Positions 32,254 through 41,002 of a DNA stretch of 64,000 nt are shown in pieces (positions within the stretch are counted from its first letter, which is position 1; each line of letters opens with the position of its first letter). Below the pieces are notes generated by a model, which was given only the letters and a program-made list of their open reading frames with translations, had not been told where the DNA came from and ran no database searches. The translations under genes were made by a program, and so were the position numbers. This stretch comes from Paenibacillus lutimineralis. Its GTDB lineage: Bacteria; Bacillota; Bacilli; Paenibacillales; Paenibacillaceae. The stretch lies in NCBI RefSeq assembly GCF_003991425.1, contig NZ_CP034346.1:1711501-1775500 (forward strand). Reading direction: 5' to 3'.

Positions 32254-33645
32254 TTATCTCTTAATAATATCAGTTACTTTCTTCTGAATCACCGGCATAA
32301 CCTCTTCTACAGTCTTATGTCCGGTCTCAATCGGCTGCATCTCGTTGATGAACATATCATTGATTTGCGAGTAGTTCGTAACCAGGTGGTTGAACGATTC
32401 AAAGCCGTATTTCACAGCGCCCTCGTACACATTTTTAATATCCTGCGGATCAATTCCTTCAAAGTGCTTATAATAGACCTCAGCCGCTTCCGTGTTCACC
32501 GGTGGATTGCCGCCGCTCAGATCAATCGATTTCTCCTGAATGTCGGCGCGGATCAGATACTTGATCCATTCAAACGCTTCCTTCGGATGCTTGGAATCTT
32601 TCAGAATGAACAGTGGATCGACGTACAAGGTACTGCGGACCTTGTCATTTCCGCCCCAAGGCACAGCAGCTACACCGATATTGAACGGAAAATCATTCGC
32701 GCCAGCCAGGTTCCATGAACCACCAACAGACATGCCGATTTTTCCGGCAACGAATGGATCGCCGTTCTGCCCGGCTACGCTTTTACTCCATTCTGAAGTT
32801 GGGGATACTTTATCCTTGAAGATCAAGTCGAATAATTTGTTATAGGCTGCCATAACTTCTGGAGTGTCAAAATAAGTCTCCGAAGGTACTCCGCCATTGG
32901 TCCATGTATCTGCGGAATAAGGATCGGCCCCGAAATAGAGCGGGCGATTATCGCGTTCAGACCAGAAGAAGTCTAATCCGTATTGCGTCTTGGCGATATC
33001 ATCGGAGATGACCGTCATCGGCCGCGCGTATTCGACCATTTTCTCGAAGGTCCAGTCTTTGTCTTCATAATCACTGGTTGGATAAGGCTGCTTGGCCTCA
33101 TCGAACATATCCTTGTTGTATAGCATGAGTGTAACATACATGTTCAGCGGAATACCGTACACATGGTCATTGATCGTATAAATCTTTATCAAATTATCGG
33201 GAATGTTGTTCGCTTCGGCACTGAATCCGTCTTCCTTGATCAGATCCGTCAAATCGAGCAGCATTCCTTTGTTATAGTATTCTGCGAATCCGCCATATCC
33301 GTAATGGCTTGTCACGTCCGGAGATTTGCCTGCAGCGATCAGTGTTTGTAGCTTGCTGTCGAACTGCTCATAAGGTGCCTTATCCACTTTAACTTTGATA
33401 TTCGGATGTTCTTTTTCGAAGTCGGGCACTAATTTCTCAACAAAGGTGCGGTCCTCCGAATCGATGGTGTAGTAGGTAATCGTTACCTGCTCATCCTTAC
33501 TTCCGCCAGATTTGGACGAATTGTTGTCTGTACCTGGTGTTACCTCAGCAGCGGATTTGCCGCCGGAGCAGCCTGACAGTGCTATAACGGTAACGAAAAT
33601 CAGAGTTAACAGGAAAACTGAGCTAAGTCGCAGCTTATTCATCAT
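32254..33645 (-). CDS. Sugar ABC transporter substrate-binding lipoprotein
   Basis: A 463-residue extracellular solute-binding protein (family 1). It has a lipoprotein signal peptide with lipobox LSGC near residue 26, then a Ser/Gly/Lys linker. Family blocks are VTITYYTIDSEDRTFVEKLV, DVTSHYGYGGFAEYYNKGML and IGMSVGGSWNLAGANDFPFN. It feeds the two permeases encoded upstream; no ATPase gene is present, so a shared MsmX-like ATPase is probably used. The ligand is unknown; mono- or oligosaccharide by family. Confidence 0.9.
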   Translation of the reverse strand: MMNKLRLSSVFLLTLIFVTVIALSGCSGGKSAAEVTPGTDNNSSKSGGSKDEQVTITYYTIDSEDRTFVEKLVPDFEKEHPNIKVKVDKAPYEQFDSKLQTLIAAGKSPDVTSHYGYGGFAEYYNKGMLLDLTDLIKEDGFSAEANNIPDNLIKIYTINDHVYGIPLNMYVTLMLYNKDMFDEAKQPYPTSDYEDKDWTFEKMVEYARPMTVISDDIAKTQYGLDFFWSERDNRPLYFGADPYSADTWTNGGVPSETYFDTPEVMAAYNKLFDLIFKDKVSPTSEWSKSVAGQNGDPFVAGKIGMSVGGSWNLAGANDFPFNIGVAAVPWGGNDKVRSTLYVDPLFILKDSKHPKEAFEWIKYLIRADIQEKSIDLSGGNPPVNTEAAEVYYKHFEGIDPQDIKNVYEGAVKYGFESFNHLVTNYSQINDMFINEMQPIETGHKTVEEVMPVIQKKVTDIIKR

Positions 33646-33718
33646 TATAAACGAACCCTCCAATTAAAGTAATATAATTAACCGTGCTTAGTAAGCAGAT
33701 AAGCCCGTGTGCTTGGCA

Positions 33719-34603
33719 TTATTTGATGCCCGTAAGCACAATTCCCTCAACGAATTGCTTCTGGGCGACGGCGAACAGGGTGACGATCGGGACCATCGCC
33801 AGCACGGAAGCGACCATAAGCAGATGCCACGGCGGGATGCGGAACCTGGAAGAAGTCAAGGAAGCCATCCCCACTGGCAGCGTGAAGCGTTCCGTGGAAC
33901 TCAGGTACAGCACCGGCGCTAGCAGATCGTTCCAGCTGTAAATGAAGGCGAAGATCGCTACGGTCGCCAGGGCAGGGCCGGACAGCGGCAGGGCGATTTT
34001 GTACCACATCCGCAGTTCTCCACAGCCATCGATCCTACCGGCGTCGAACAAGTCCTCAGGCAGGGTCGAGAAGAATTGCCGCAGCAGAAAGATGTTATAG
34101 GCTGACCCGAAAAATGATGGAACAATTAATGGTAAAAAAGTATCGATCCAGTTCAGCTTGGAGAAGAAAATAAATTGCGGAATCATGATCGCCGGATACG
34201 GCAGCATCATCGTAGCCAGCAGCAGCATGAACCACAGCTGATTCCCTTTACCTCTATAACGTGAGAAACCATACGCTGCCAAAGCTGAAGAGATTAGTGT
34301 TCCGAACACAGTGACGACGCCGATAATCAGACTGTTCTTATACAGCGTGCCGAATTGCAGTGTGTCGAAGATTTCGGTGTAATTGCTCCATTGCCAGCTC
34401 TCCGGTAGAAAGGTCGGAGGGAACTTGAGCATTTCCCGCTTTGATTTCAGCGAGGTGGAGACCATAAAGAACAACGGAAGCAGCATGATAAAGGTCGTAA
34501 TAATCAAGGTGATGAAACTGATGATTTGCGTAGTGCTTGCTTTACGTTTGGAGCCTGAGCCTGAAAAAGCGGCACGGCGTTTGGGTACCGGTACGGTGTT
34601 CAT
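33719..34603 (-). CDS. Carbohydrate ABC permease, MalG/AraQ-like
   Basis: A 294-residue inner-membrane permease with six predicted helices: the first at residues 25-50, the last near 265-285. The EAA loop reads FDAGRIDGCGELRMWYKIAL ahead of PLSGPALATVA, where the ATPase docks. An N-terminal basic tail precedes the first span. It pairs with the UgpA-like permease, whose stop overlaps its start by four bases. GGAGGAGG is the ribosome site. Confidence 0.92.
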   Translation of the reverse strand: MNTVPVPKRRAAFSGSGSKRKASTTQIISFITLIITTFIMLLPLFFMVSTSLKSKREMLKFPPTFLPESWQWSNYTEIFDTLQFGTLYKNSLIIGVVTVFGTLISSALAAYGFSRYRGKGNQLWFMLLLATMMLPYPAIMIPQFIFFSKLNWIDTFLPLIVPSFFGSAYNIFLLRQFFSTLPEDLFDAGRIDGCGELRMWYKIALPLSGPALATVAIFAFIYSWNDLLAPVLYLSSTERFTLPVGMASLTSSRFRIPPWHLLMVASVLAMVPIVTLFAVAQKQFVEGIVLTGIK

Positions 34604-35493
34604 TTGCGTCCTCCTCCCTCATAGTGAACATAGCGGTCGGATGCTTTCATGATGAGCGCGGTACAGATCATAACGACGATCAGCAGTACCCAGGCCAGAG
34701 CCGAGGAGTAGCCAGCGCGATATTCTTTGAAAGCGCTTGTATATAAGTTGTAGACATAGAACCAGGTGGAGTAATTCGGTCCCCCTTGTGTCATAACATA
34801 GGCTTGCGTAAATACTTGGAAGGAATCAATGATGCTCATGATGAGTTGAAAGAGCAGTACCGGTGAGAGCATAGGAAGTGTGACATGGAGGAAGGTTTTG
34901 AAACGGCCGGCTCCGTCAAGTTTTGCAGCTTCGATTAGACTGGCAGGAACGCCCTGTAATCCGGCGAGGAACAGTATCATTCCCGTGCCTGCAGTCCATA
35001 AAGTCATAATAATCAAGGCGTACAGTGCAGTATCGGGGTTCATCAGCCAGGCAGGACCATGGATTCCGAACCAAGAGAGTATGTAGTTGAATAATCCGAT
35101 CTGCGGGTTGAAGATCCAATACCATAGCAGGGACATCGCTACCCCTGAGACCATGCTCGGAAAATACATGGCGGTTCGGAAGAAGCCGCGGAAAGGAATC
35201 GTCTGATTCAGCAGCAGTGCAAATCCGAGCGCCAGCAGCAATTGAACAGGCACGCCTATAAAGGAATATTTCAGCGTGACGACTACGGATTTCCAGAACA
35301 GCTCGTTATGGAACATCTCGATGTAGTTAGCCAGCCCGACAAACCGGGGTGGATGGATAATGTCGTAATCCGTAAAGCTGTAATAAAGCGATGCCAAAAT
35401 AGGGTAAAGCGCAAACACGAGGAAGCCGATCAGCCAGGGAGCGATGAATAAATACATATAGAAGGTTTGTCGCCGGCTTTCTTTAAAGGTCAC
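34600..35493 (-). CDS. Carbohydrate ABC permease, MalF/UgpA-like
   Basis: A 297-residue permease with six predicted helices: YMYLFIAPWLIGFLVFALYP is the first, and LAWVLLIVVMICTALIMKA the last. The ATPase-docking loop is PASLIEAAKLDGAGRFKTFL. It is first in the importer transcript, which reads permease, permease, binding protein, LacI regulator. The operon promoter lies between it and the divergent gntP gene and carries two probable LacI operators. Confidence 0.92.
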   Translation of the reverse strand: MTFKESRRQTFYMYLFIAPWLIGFLVFALYPILASLYYSFTDYDIIHPPRFVGLANYIEMFHNELFWKSVVVTLKYSFIGVPVQLLLALGFALLLNQTIPFRGFFRTAMYFPSMVSGVAMSLLWYWIFNPQIGLFNYILSWFGIHGPAWLMNPDTALYALIIMTLWTAGTGMILFLAGLQGVPASLIEAAKLDGAGRFKTFLHVTLPMLSPVLLFQLIMSIIDSFQVFTQAYVMTQGGPNYSTWFYVYNLYTSAFKEYRAGYSSALAWVLLIVVMICTALIMKASDRYVHYEGGGRK

Positions 35494-35523
35494 AGCAGCA
35501 CCAGCCTTTCACTTGTCTAAAGT

Positions 35524-35610
35524 TTAAGCGCTTTAATTTTTGCAGAGAAAGACATTGAAATAGTTCAGATATTTCGGGACAATTCTACAAATTAAATTAA
35601 AGCGCTATAA
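35524..35610 (-). promoter_or_regulatory. Two LacI-family operators upstream of the sugar importer
   Basis: TTAAGCGCTTTAA (35524-35536) and TTAAAGCGCTATAA (35597-35610) share the AAGCGCT core typical of LacI-family sites and flank a weak promoter (minus-strand TTGTCC, 17 bp, TTCAAT). Two sites about 73 bp apart would permit repression by looping. The LacI gene of this operon is the natural candidate; CcpA cannot be ruled out. The stretch from here to gntP is otherwise non-coding and AT-rich. Confidence 0.65.
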
Positions 35611-35732
35611 CTTTATTGAGTTTTGATAACATCATCATAGTGGATTGTTCTTAAATTGGCAATAGTAATGTGATAAGTGATTAGATTAAAATTTAAACTT
35701 ATTTTCCTAAGATATAGATGATAGATGCCGTT

Positions 35733-35751
35733 GTTCATTTGCACAATGAAT
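35733..35751 (+). promoter_or_regulatory. Probable CdaR site upstream of gntP
   Basis: GTTCATTTGCACAATGAAT is nearly identical (two differences in 19) to a minus-strand site at 39563-39581 upstream of the CdaR-type regulator. Here it ends about 40 bases before a TATAAT (35791-35796) that lacks a good -35 box, the geometry of an activator-dependent promoter. Confidence 0.62.
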
Positions 35752-35848
35752 TTCGTCTTTTAATCAATATAAATTTTGCGGACAAAGACCTATAATGAAA
35801 GCGTAACCAATATAAAAGATAGAAAAACAACCTAGGGAGGAACAGCAG

Positions 35849-37147
35849 ATGGATGGATTTACGATCAGTTGGATTGGAGCGCTGGTAGGTCTCGCAATCG
35901 CAATCGTATTGATCTTGAGAAAGCTTAATCCTGTATACGCTTTATTTCTGGGGGCGATCGTCGGGGCTTTGATTGGTGAGGCTAATCTAGAGCAGACGAT
36001 CAACGTACTTGTTAGCGGAACACAGAGCGTTATGGGCACCGTCATTCGTGTGTTGGCAGCGGGTGTGTTGGCCGGTGTCATGATGGAATCCGGGGCGGCA
36101 GAGACGATCGCCCAGGCAATCGTTAAGAAATTTGGCGGTGGAAAGGCGATATTGGCTCTAGCGCTTGCTACTATGATTATTACAGCGGTTGGGGTATTTA
36201 TTCCGGTTGCCGTATTAATCGTAGCGCCTATCGCACTGTCCGTCGGCAATAAGATGGGCATCTCCAAGCTTGCCTTGTTGCTTGCGCTTTCGGGCGGAGG
36301 GAAGGCGGGTAATATTATATCTCCGAACCCAAATACGATTGCCGCCGCACGTGGGTTTGGATTAGACTTAAGTGATGTTATGATCGCGGGTTTTGTTCCG
36401 GCTATTTTTGGACTTGTTGTAACCGTTATTGTGGCTTCGCTCTTGAAACGCAAAGGAGTTATGGTAAGCGACGCAGAGGCGGTTCAGGATACCGAGATTG
36501 ACACTTCGAAGTATCCGCCGCTTAAGAAGGCCATCGTTGCGCCGCTTGTAGCTGTCATATTATTGATGATTAACCCGATCGGTTCGATCGCTGGAATCGA
36601 TGCGTTGTCTAGCTTCAAGGTTGACGCGATGTACATTTTGCCGATTGCCGGGGTTGTTGGCATGCTGGCGATGGGACAAGGCAAGCACATTCTGAAATAT
36701 ACGGCATCCGGACTGAATAAGATGACAGCGACGGTGCTGATTCTGATCGGTGCCGGCGGGATCGCGGGGCTTATCTCCGCTTCCGACCTGTCTACTCAGG
36801 TTGTGTCTTTGATTGAGGCTTCAGGGATCTCGGGAACATTCCTGGCTCCGATCTCAGGTGTTCTTATGGCTGCCGCTACAGCTTCGACTTCTACTGGAGT
36901 TATACTCGCTACCGGTTCGTTCGGTCAAGCGATCCTCGATATGGGAACGGCTCCGATGGCTGCCGCCGTTATGGTGCATACCGGGGCGACCGTGATCGAC
37001 TCCTTGCCACAGGGTAACTACTTCCACGTTACCGCAGGCAGCATGAATATGAGTATTAAACAGCGGATGGGGCTAATTCCTTATGAAGCGATTGTCGGCG
37101 GGACGATGACTATTGTAGCAACTTTAATGTATGGATTCTTGCTATAA
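35849..37147 (+). CDS. GntP-family permease, probable D-glycerate transporter
   Basis: A 432-residue polytopic membrane protein of the GntP/gluconate:H+ symporter family, with about 11-12 helices. Typical segments are LNPVYALFLGAIVGALIGE, AVGVFIPVAVLIVAPIALS, GNIISPNPNTIAAA and TASTSTGVILATGSFGQAIL. The neighbouring glycerate kinase and CdaR regulator point to D-glycerate, or a related sugar acid, as substrate. ATG follows GGGAGG. A MITE-like remnant begins right after its TAA. Confidence 0.9.
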   Translation: MDGFTISWIGALVGLAIAIVLILRKLNPVYALFLGAIVGALIGEANLEQTINVLVSGTQSVMGTVIRVLAAGVLAGVMMESGAAETIAQAIVKKFGGGKAILALALATMIITAVGVFIPVAVLIVAPIALSVGNKMGISKLALLLALSGGGKAGNIISPNPNTIAAARGFGLDLSDVMIAGFVPAIFGLVVTVIVASLLKRKGVMVSDAEAVQDTEIDTSKYPPLKKAIVAPLVAVILLMINPIGSIAGIDALSSFKVDAMYILPIAGVVGMLAMGQGKHILKYTASGLNKMTATVLILIGAGGIAGLISASDLSTQVVSLIEASGISGTFLAPISGVLMAAATASTSTGVILATGSFGQAILDMGTAPMAAAVMVHTGATVIDSLPQGNYFHVTAGSMNMSIKQRMGLIPYEAIVGGTMTIVATLMYGFLL

Positions 37148-37186
37148 GTGCGTGTTCAAAAAGTATGGTTTTCAGCACAGAGAACC
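37148..37186 (+). mobile_element. Truncated end of the MITE-like element
   Basis: GTGCGTGTTCAAAAAGTATG then GTTTTCAGCACAGAG matches one end of the 179-bp element. It sits directly after TATAA, which contains the gntP stop, just as the copy at 59092 does. The rest of the element is missing. Confidence 0.65.
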
Positions 37187-37217
37187 TTTTTAATATACTG
37201 GGTGGGGTGAGAGAGTG

Positions 37218-38360
37218 ATGGAGAAGACATTTGTATTAGCGCCGGATTCATTCAAAGAGAGCATGACGGCCAGGGAAGTATGCATCGCGATGGAGAAGGG
37301 GCTGCGGAAGGTGTATCCGCAGGCGAAATATATTCATGTTCCGATGGCGGATGGCGGCGAAGGGACGGTTCAATCGTTGGTTGATGCCAGTGGCGGGACG
37401 CTGTATGAGAAGGAAGTTACGGGTCCGCTGGGCCAGCCGGTTAAGGCCCAATTCGGGATACTTGGCGATGGAGTAACTGCAGCCATCGAGATGGCTTCGG
37501 CAAGTGGAATTCATCTGGTAACCAAAGAGACCAAGAACCCTCTTATCACAACGACTTATGGGACGGGAGAGCTTATTGCGGAATGTCTCGACCGTGGGGT
37601 ACAGCAGATCATTATCGGGATCGGCGGGAGCGCCACGAATGATGGTGGCGCAGGTATGGCCGAAGCGTTAGGCGTGGAATTCCTTGATTCAGAAGGGAAA
37701 AGTATACCGCGCGGCGGCGGCGGGCTAGACAAGCTAGCCACGATCGATGTATCCAGGCTGGATCCGCGCCTGCAGGAGGTAAACTTAATCGTGGCCAGCG
37801 ATGTCACAAATCCGCTATGCGGCGAGCATGGCGCATCGCGGGTGTTCGGCCCGCAGAAGGGAGCCACGCCGGAGATGGTGCTGCAGCTTGATAATAACCT
37901 GGCTCATTATGCCAAGGTGATCCAGCAGCAGCTTGGCAAGGACGTCCGTGACTATCCCGGCGCAGGCGCAGCCGGAGGGCTCGGAGCGGGCCTGCTTACT
38001 TTCACCCGTTCCACGATGCAGAAGGGCATTGAAATCGTGATTGAGCATACCGATTTGAAGAATAAGCTGGCTGAGGCCGATTATGTGTTCACTGGCGAAG
38101 GCGGTATCGACTTCCAGACGAAGTTCGGCAAGACGCCTTATGGAGTAGCCCAGGCAGCCAAGCAGCTCGGCAAGAAAGTCATTGCCGTGGCCGGCTATAT
38201 CGGCGAAGGCATCGATACCCTCTACGATGAAGGGATTGATGCGGTATTTGGTATTGTACCGGGAGCTGCTGATTTGGAGAAGGTGCTGGCGGAAGGCGCG
38301 CAGAATGTGGAGCGTACCTGCGAGAATATCGGCAGATTGATCGCATTGAGTTCTAAATAA
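37218..38360 (+). CDS. Glycerate kinase, GlxK/GarK type
   Basis: A 380-residue kinase phosphorylating D-glycerate, in this family usually to 2-phosphoglycerate, feeding lower glycolysis. Family marks: FVLAPDSFKESMTAREVCIA, PMADGGEGTVQSLVDA, IIGIGGSATNDGGAGMAEAL, GAGAAGGLGAGLL and FTGEGGIDFQTKFGKTPYGV. The ATG at 37218 follows GGGGTGAGAG; a GTG precedes it. It is 70 bases after gntP, and a terminator follows. Confidence 0.93.
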   Translation: MEKTFVLAPDSFKESMTAREVCIAMEKGLRKVYPQAKYIHVPMADGGEGTVQSLVDASGGTLYEKEVTGPLGQPVKAQFGILGDGVTAAIEMASASGIHLVTKETKNPLITTTYGTGELIAECLDRGVQQIIIGIGGSATNDGGAGMAEALGVEFLDSEGKSIPRGGGGLDKLATIDVSRLDPRLQEVNLIVASDVTNPLCGEHGASRVFGPQKGATPEMVLQLDNNLAHYAKVIQQQLGKDVRDYPGAGAAGGLGAGLLTFTRSTMQKGIEIVIEHTDLKNKLAEADYVFTGEGGIDFQTKFGKTPYGVAQAAKQLGKKVIAVAGYIGEGIDTLYDEGIDAVFGIVPGAADLEKVLAEGAQNVERTCENIGRLIALSSK

Positions 38361-38379
38361 GGCAACCCTATAAAAAAAT

Positions 38380-38423
38380 AAGAACCTTCATTTCCGCATG
38401 GATTGGATTTGAAGGTTCTTTTG
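38380..38423 (+). terminator. Terminator after glycerate kinase
   Basis: AAGAACCTTCA pairs with TGAAGGTTCTT across a 19-base loop, followed by TTGC and preceded by a run of A. It may serve the convergent CdaR-type gene as well. Confidence 0.8.
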
Positions 38424-38477
38424 CAATCAGTCGTAGGTTGTACACCGTACACCATATTGAGCTACACCTAGCGATAC

Positions 38478-39509
38478 TTAACTATACAGCGCAAGCAAAC
38501 TCTGGGTTAATTCGAACAGCTCGAGTATATTCCTCGGATCTTTTCCTGTAATCGTCTTGATCCGCTTGAGCCGGTACTGCAACGTGTTGCGGTGAATATT
38601 CAGCTGCTCAGAGGTGTTGGAGATGCTGCCATCCTGGTTGATGAAGACGCGCAGCGTCTCCAGCAGATCAGCCGTATCTTCAAGCTTGCTGACGATATTT
38701 CCATTCTCGTGCAAGCAGGTATTGCTTAGCTTGACGAGAAATTTCACTTCATCGTAATGAACGACTTTCTTCGAGAGATCGAGCGCTTGCCTTACATTCA
38801 TTGCGCTCTTAGCTTGAGTATAGCTGGCAGCGATGCTCGCTTCGTGACGACCCGTTGCAATCAGGATATTCGGCTGCCCGGCAACCATTCGCTCAATAAA
38901 GCTGTCCACAGAGCCCTTGTCTTGAATCAGCAGCAGACGGGTGTCTTCATCGATCATGAAAGAGGGAACAAGCAGCAATAGCTTGGAGTACTCTTCATCC
39001 AATTTACAATTTTGAACGAGCAATGCCGTCGTTTTTAGCAGCAGATCGATTTTGTATTGCGCGGCTTCCTTTTGCAGCCTTTGGGAATAGGCTCCGGCAT
39101 GACTTAGCAGACTTTCCAGGAAGGCTTTTTTGCGATTCGCTTCATCCTCCAGACTTTTCAGGGCAATTCCTTGCTCGATCAGAAGGGAGACAGTCGTCTT
39201 CACGATCCGGCAGAAAGGGCTAACTTCCTCGGGATTACCGCTAATTCCGATCACACCAACGCGTTTATGATTGATGACGATCGGTTCGTTGGTCCCTTGT
39301 TTTTCATAGTGTCCGTCCTTCCAGATTTTCACCATTTTCCCGCTTGTCAGCGCCTGAACCGCACCCTGGTGAACCGTACCGACCCTTGATGGATTTCCGC
39401 TTCCGATGATGATCCCTTCATGATTCATAATATTGATATTGTAAGGGATGTCCTTCATCATTTTATCGACAATTTCCTGAGCTTGCTCTCTGGAAAGCTG
39501 GAACAACAT
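38478..39509 (-). CDS. CdaR-family sugar-diacid/glycerate regulator
   Basis: A 343-residue regulator. Residues 1-135 form the diacid-recognition domain (LSREQAQEIVDKMMKDIPYN, GSGNPSRVGTVHQGAVQAL, GVIGISGNPEEVSPFCRIVK). The C-terminus is a PucR/CdaR-type helix-turn-helix (LNIHRNTLQYRLKRIKTITG). CdaR activates glycerate and sugar-diacid genes in E. coli; here the obvious targets are gntP and the kinase. The ATG at 39509 follows GAGGAGGAG; a longer reading upstream is discarded. Confidence 0.9.
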   Translation of the reverse strand: MLFQLSREQAQEIVDKMMKDIPYNINIMNHEGIIIGSGNPSRVGTVHQGAVQALTSGKMVKIWKDGHYEKQGTNEPIVINHKRVGVIGISGNPEEVSPFCRIVKTTVSLLIEQGIALKSLEDEANRKKAFLESLLSHAGAYSQRLQKEAAQYKIDLLLKTTALLVQNCKLDEEYSKLLLLVPSFMIDEDTRLLLIQDKGSVDSFIERMVAGQPNILIATGRHEASIAASYTQAKSAMNVRQALDLSKKVVHYDEVKFLVKLSNTCLHENGNIVSKLEDTADLLETLRVFINQDGSISNTSEQLNIHRNTLQYRLKRIKTITGKDPRNILELFELTQSLLALYS

Positions 39510-39562
39510 GAACTCCTCCTCTATGATGGGAATGATCAAAGCGAAAGCCAAAAATTGGATAT

Positions 39563-39581
39563 ATACATTGTGCAATTGAAC
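39563..39581 (-). promoter_or_regulatory. Probable CdaR site upstream of its own gene
   Basis: On the minus strand GTTCAATTGCACAATGTAT, the near-twin of the site before gntP. It lies about 55 bases upstream of the regulator's ATG, suggesting autoregulation. Confidence 0.6.
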
Positions 39582-39755
39582 GAAAGCTTTTGGTCAGATC
39601 ATAGCATAACTAGCCTACATCGGACATGCATATATATCACAAGTATTTAGCGAAGATGATATAAATAAACGGGAAGGGATTATCGAACCTGGAAAAGTGT
39701 CAATTTATGGATGATAATGCGTGGCAGGCTAACTACCGTTATGATAAAGGTAGAA

Positions 39756-39934
39756 GTTCGTATCCAAGAAGTACGTTTTTCAGCACCGAGAAGGTTGGAT
39801 GAAGCTAGGGTCTGAGGAGCGGAGCGTACGTAGTTTGTACGTGAGCACCGGAAGGCCCGGCTGAATTCAAGATTCGATGCCGAGTGGCTACCTGATTCAC
39901 TTCGTGATCAAAAGCGGACTTTTTGAACAACCTC
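39756..39934 (+). mobile_element. MITE-like element, copy 1
   Basis: A 179-bp non-coding element with an internal CAGCACCGAGAAGGTTGGAT block and an inner hairpin around GTACGTAGTTTGTACGT. The right end is GGACTTTTTGAACAACCTC; the left end is diverged. It is flanked by the exact 5-bp direct repeat TAGAA (39751-39755 and 39935-39939), the mark of a transposition target duplication. No reading frame is present. Confidence 0.8.
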
Positions 39935-40002
39935 TAGAAGAAATAATATGAATATGTTTAAGTATTAGAGGATAGAGAGGTTCATCGAATGGAGATGTCG
40001 GT

Positions 40003-40189
40003 GCTAACGGAACTGTATGCTCTTATTGGCGTGGAAAAACATAGTTTTATTTTCTAACGGAACTGGAAGCGCTTAATTGGCTGAAAAGCGGTTGTTGACA
40101 GGCTGAAAGAGTCAAATAAGGTATGCTATTTCCGTTACATCCGAAAAGTGCTTGATTTCGTTCCAATAGCGCACTGTATTTCTGTTAGA
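40003..40189. repeat. Mirror-symmetric extragenic repeat array, CTAACGGAAC family, four units
   Basis: Four units of about 27 bp: 40003-40029 and 40054-40080 forward (CTAACGGAACTG then TCTTATTGG or GCTTAATTGG), 40112-40138 and 40163-40189 reversed (CCAATAGCGCACTG ... CTGTTAG). Forward and reverse pairs are equidistant from position 40096, so the whole 187-bp stretch can fold as one long imperfect hairpin. It is the same family as at 14203-14338. It lies in the otherwise empty 39.9-40.3 kb gap. Confidence 0.75.
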
Positions 40190-40330
40190 GCTTGGGATGA
40201 GCAGCACGGGATGGTTGATTTTTATTGGCAAGACCCTCTGAACGATTGAGCGAACAGGAGAGCAATTGCCGCAGTTAACTGGAACAGATCCGCAGGAGAA
40301 CCACAATAGAGATAAAAATGGGGGATACAA

Positions 40331-40999
40331 ATGAACATCTTAATTATCGAGGATGATCCCAGTATTCAGATGCTGTTGAAATTGAGTCTGAAGGTCGAAG
40401 GGTTTCATCCTGTTGTTGCCGGGACGGTCGCAGCTGGTTTGAAGGAGCTTGAGGCTGGAGGCACAGATTTGATCCTGCTCGATTTAATGCTGCCAGATTG
40501 CTCAGGCTTCGAACTGCTTCAGGTACTACAGCAAAAGTATAAGACGGTACCCGTAATCGTGCTTACCGCCAAGAATGAAATGAACGACAAAATATTAGGC
40601 TTCCAGCTCGGAGCAGATGATTATTTGACCAAGCCTTTTGAGACCCGGGAACTCATTGAACGAATCAAGGCTGTTATGCGGCGAATGCAGAAAACGGTTA
40701 CAACTTCCGAGACCATTCAAATCGGGATCATTGAGATAGATAAAAATGAACGCTCCTGTACGATCGCCGGGCAACCACTCAGGATGACCTACAAGGAGTT
40801 CGATTTCCTTTGGCTGCTCTGCAGCAATCCCAAGAAGGTGTTCACCCGCGAGGAACTGCTGGACCAGGTCTGGGGTTATGAATATTACGGTCAAACACGC
40901 TCCGTCGATATGATGGTGAAGCGCCTGCGTGAGAAGCTTAAGCCTCACGAGAATCTGGTGACAACCGTGCATGGGACAGGCTATAAACTGGAGGTATAG
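40331..40999 (+). CDS. OmpR/PhoB-family response regulator
   Basis: A 222-residue two-component regulator. The receiver domain (residues 1-115) has the acidic pair in IIEDDPSIQ, the phosphorylated Asp in LILLDLMLPDCSG, Thr in VLTAKNE and Lys in YLTKPFE. The C-terminal winged helix ends TVHGTGYKLEV. It is three bases from the kinase gene. The downstream membrane-anchored protein and AfuABC-like importer are probable targets. Confidence 0.95.
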   Translation: MNILIIEDDPSIQMLLKLSLKVEGFHPVVAGTVAAGLKELEAGGTDLILLDLMLPDCSGFELLQVLQQKYKTVPVIVLTAKNEMNDKILGFQLGADDYLTKPFETRELIERIKAVMRRMQKTVTTSETIQIGIIEIDKNERSCTIAGQPLRMTYKEFDFLWLLCSNPKKVFTREELLDQVWGYEYYGQTRSVDMMVKRLREKLKPHENLVTTVHGTGYKLEV

Positions 41000-41002
41000 C
41001 AG

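Noticed and set aside
35764-36453. A 229-codon minus-strand frame opposite gntP
   Set aside because: Shadow of a membrane protein gene; Thr/Ala/Ile-rich composition is an artefact of complementing Ile/Ala/Gly codons.
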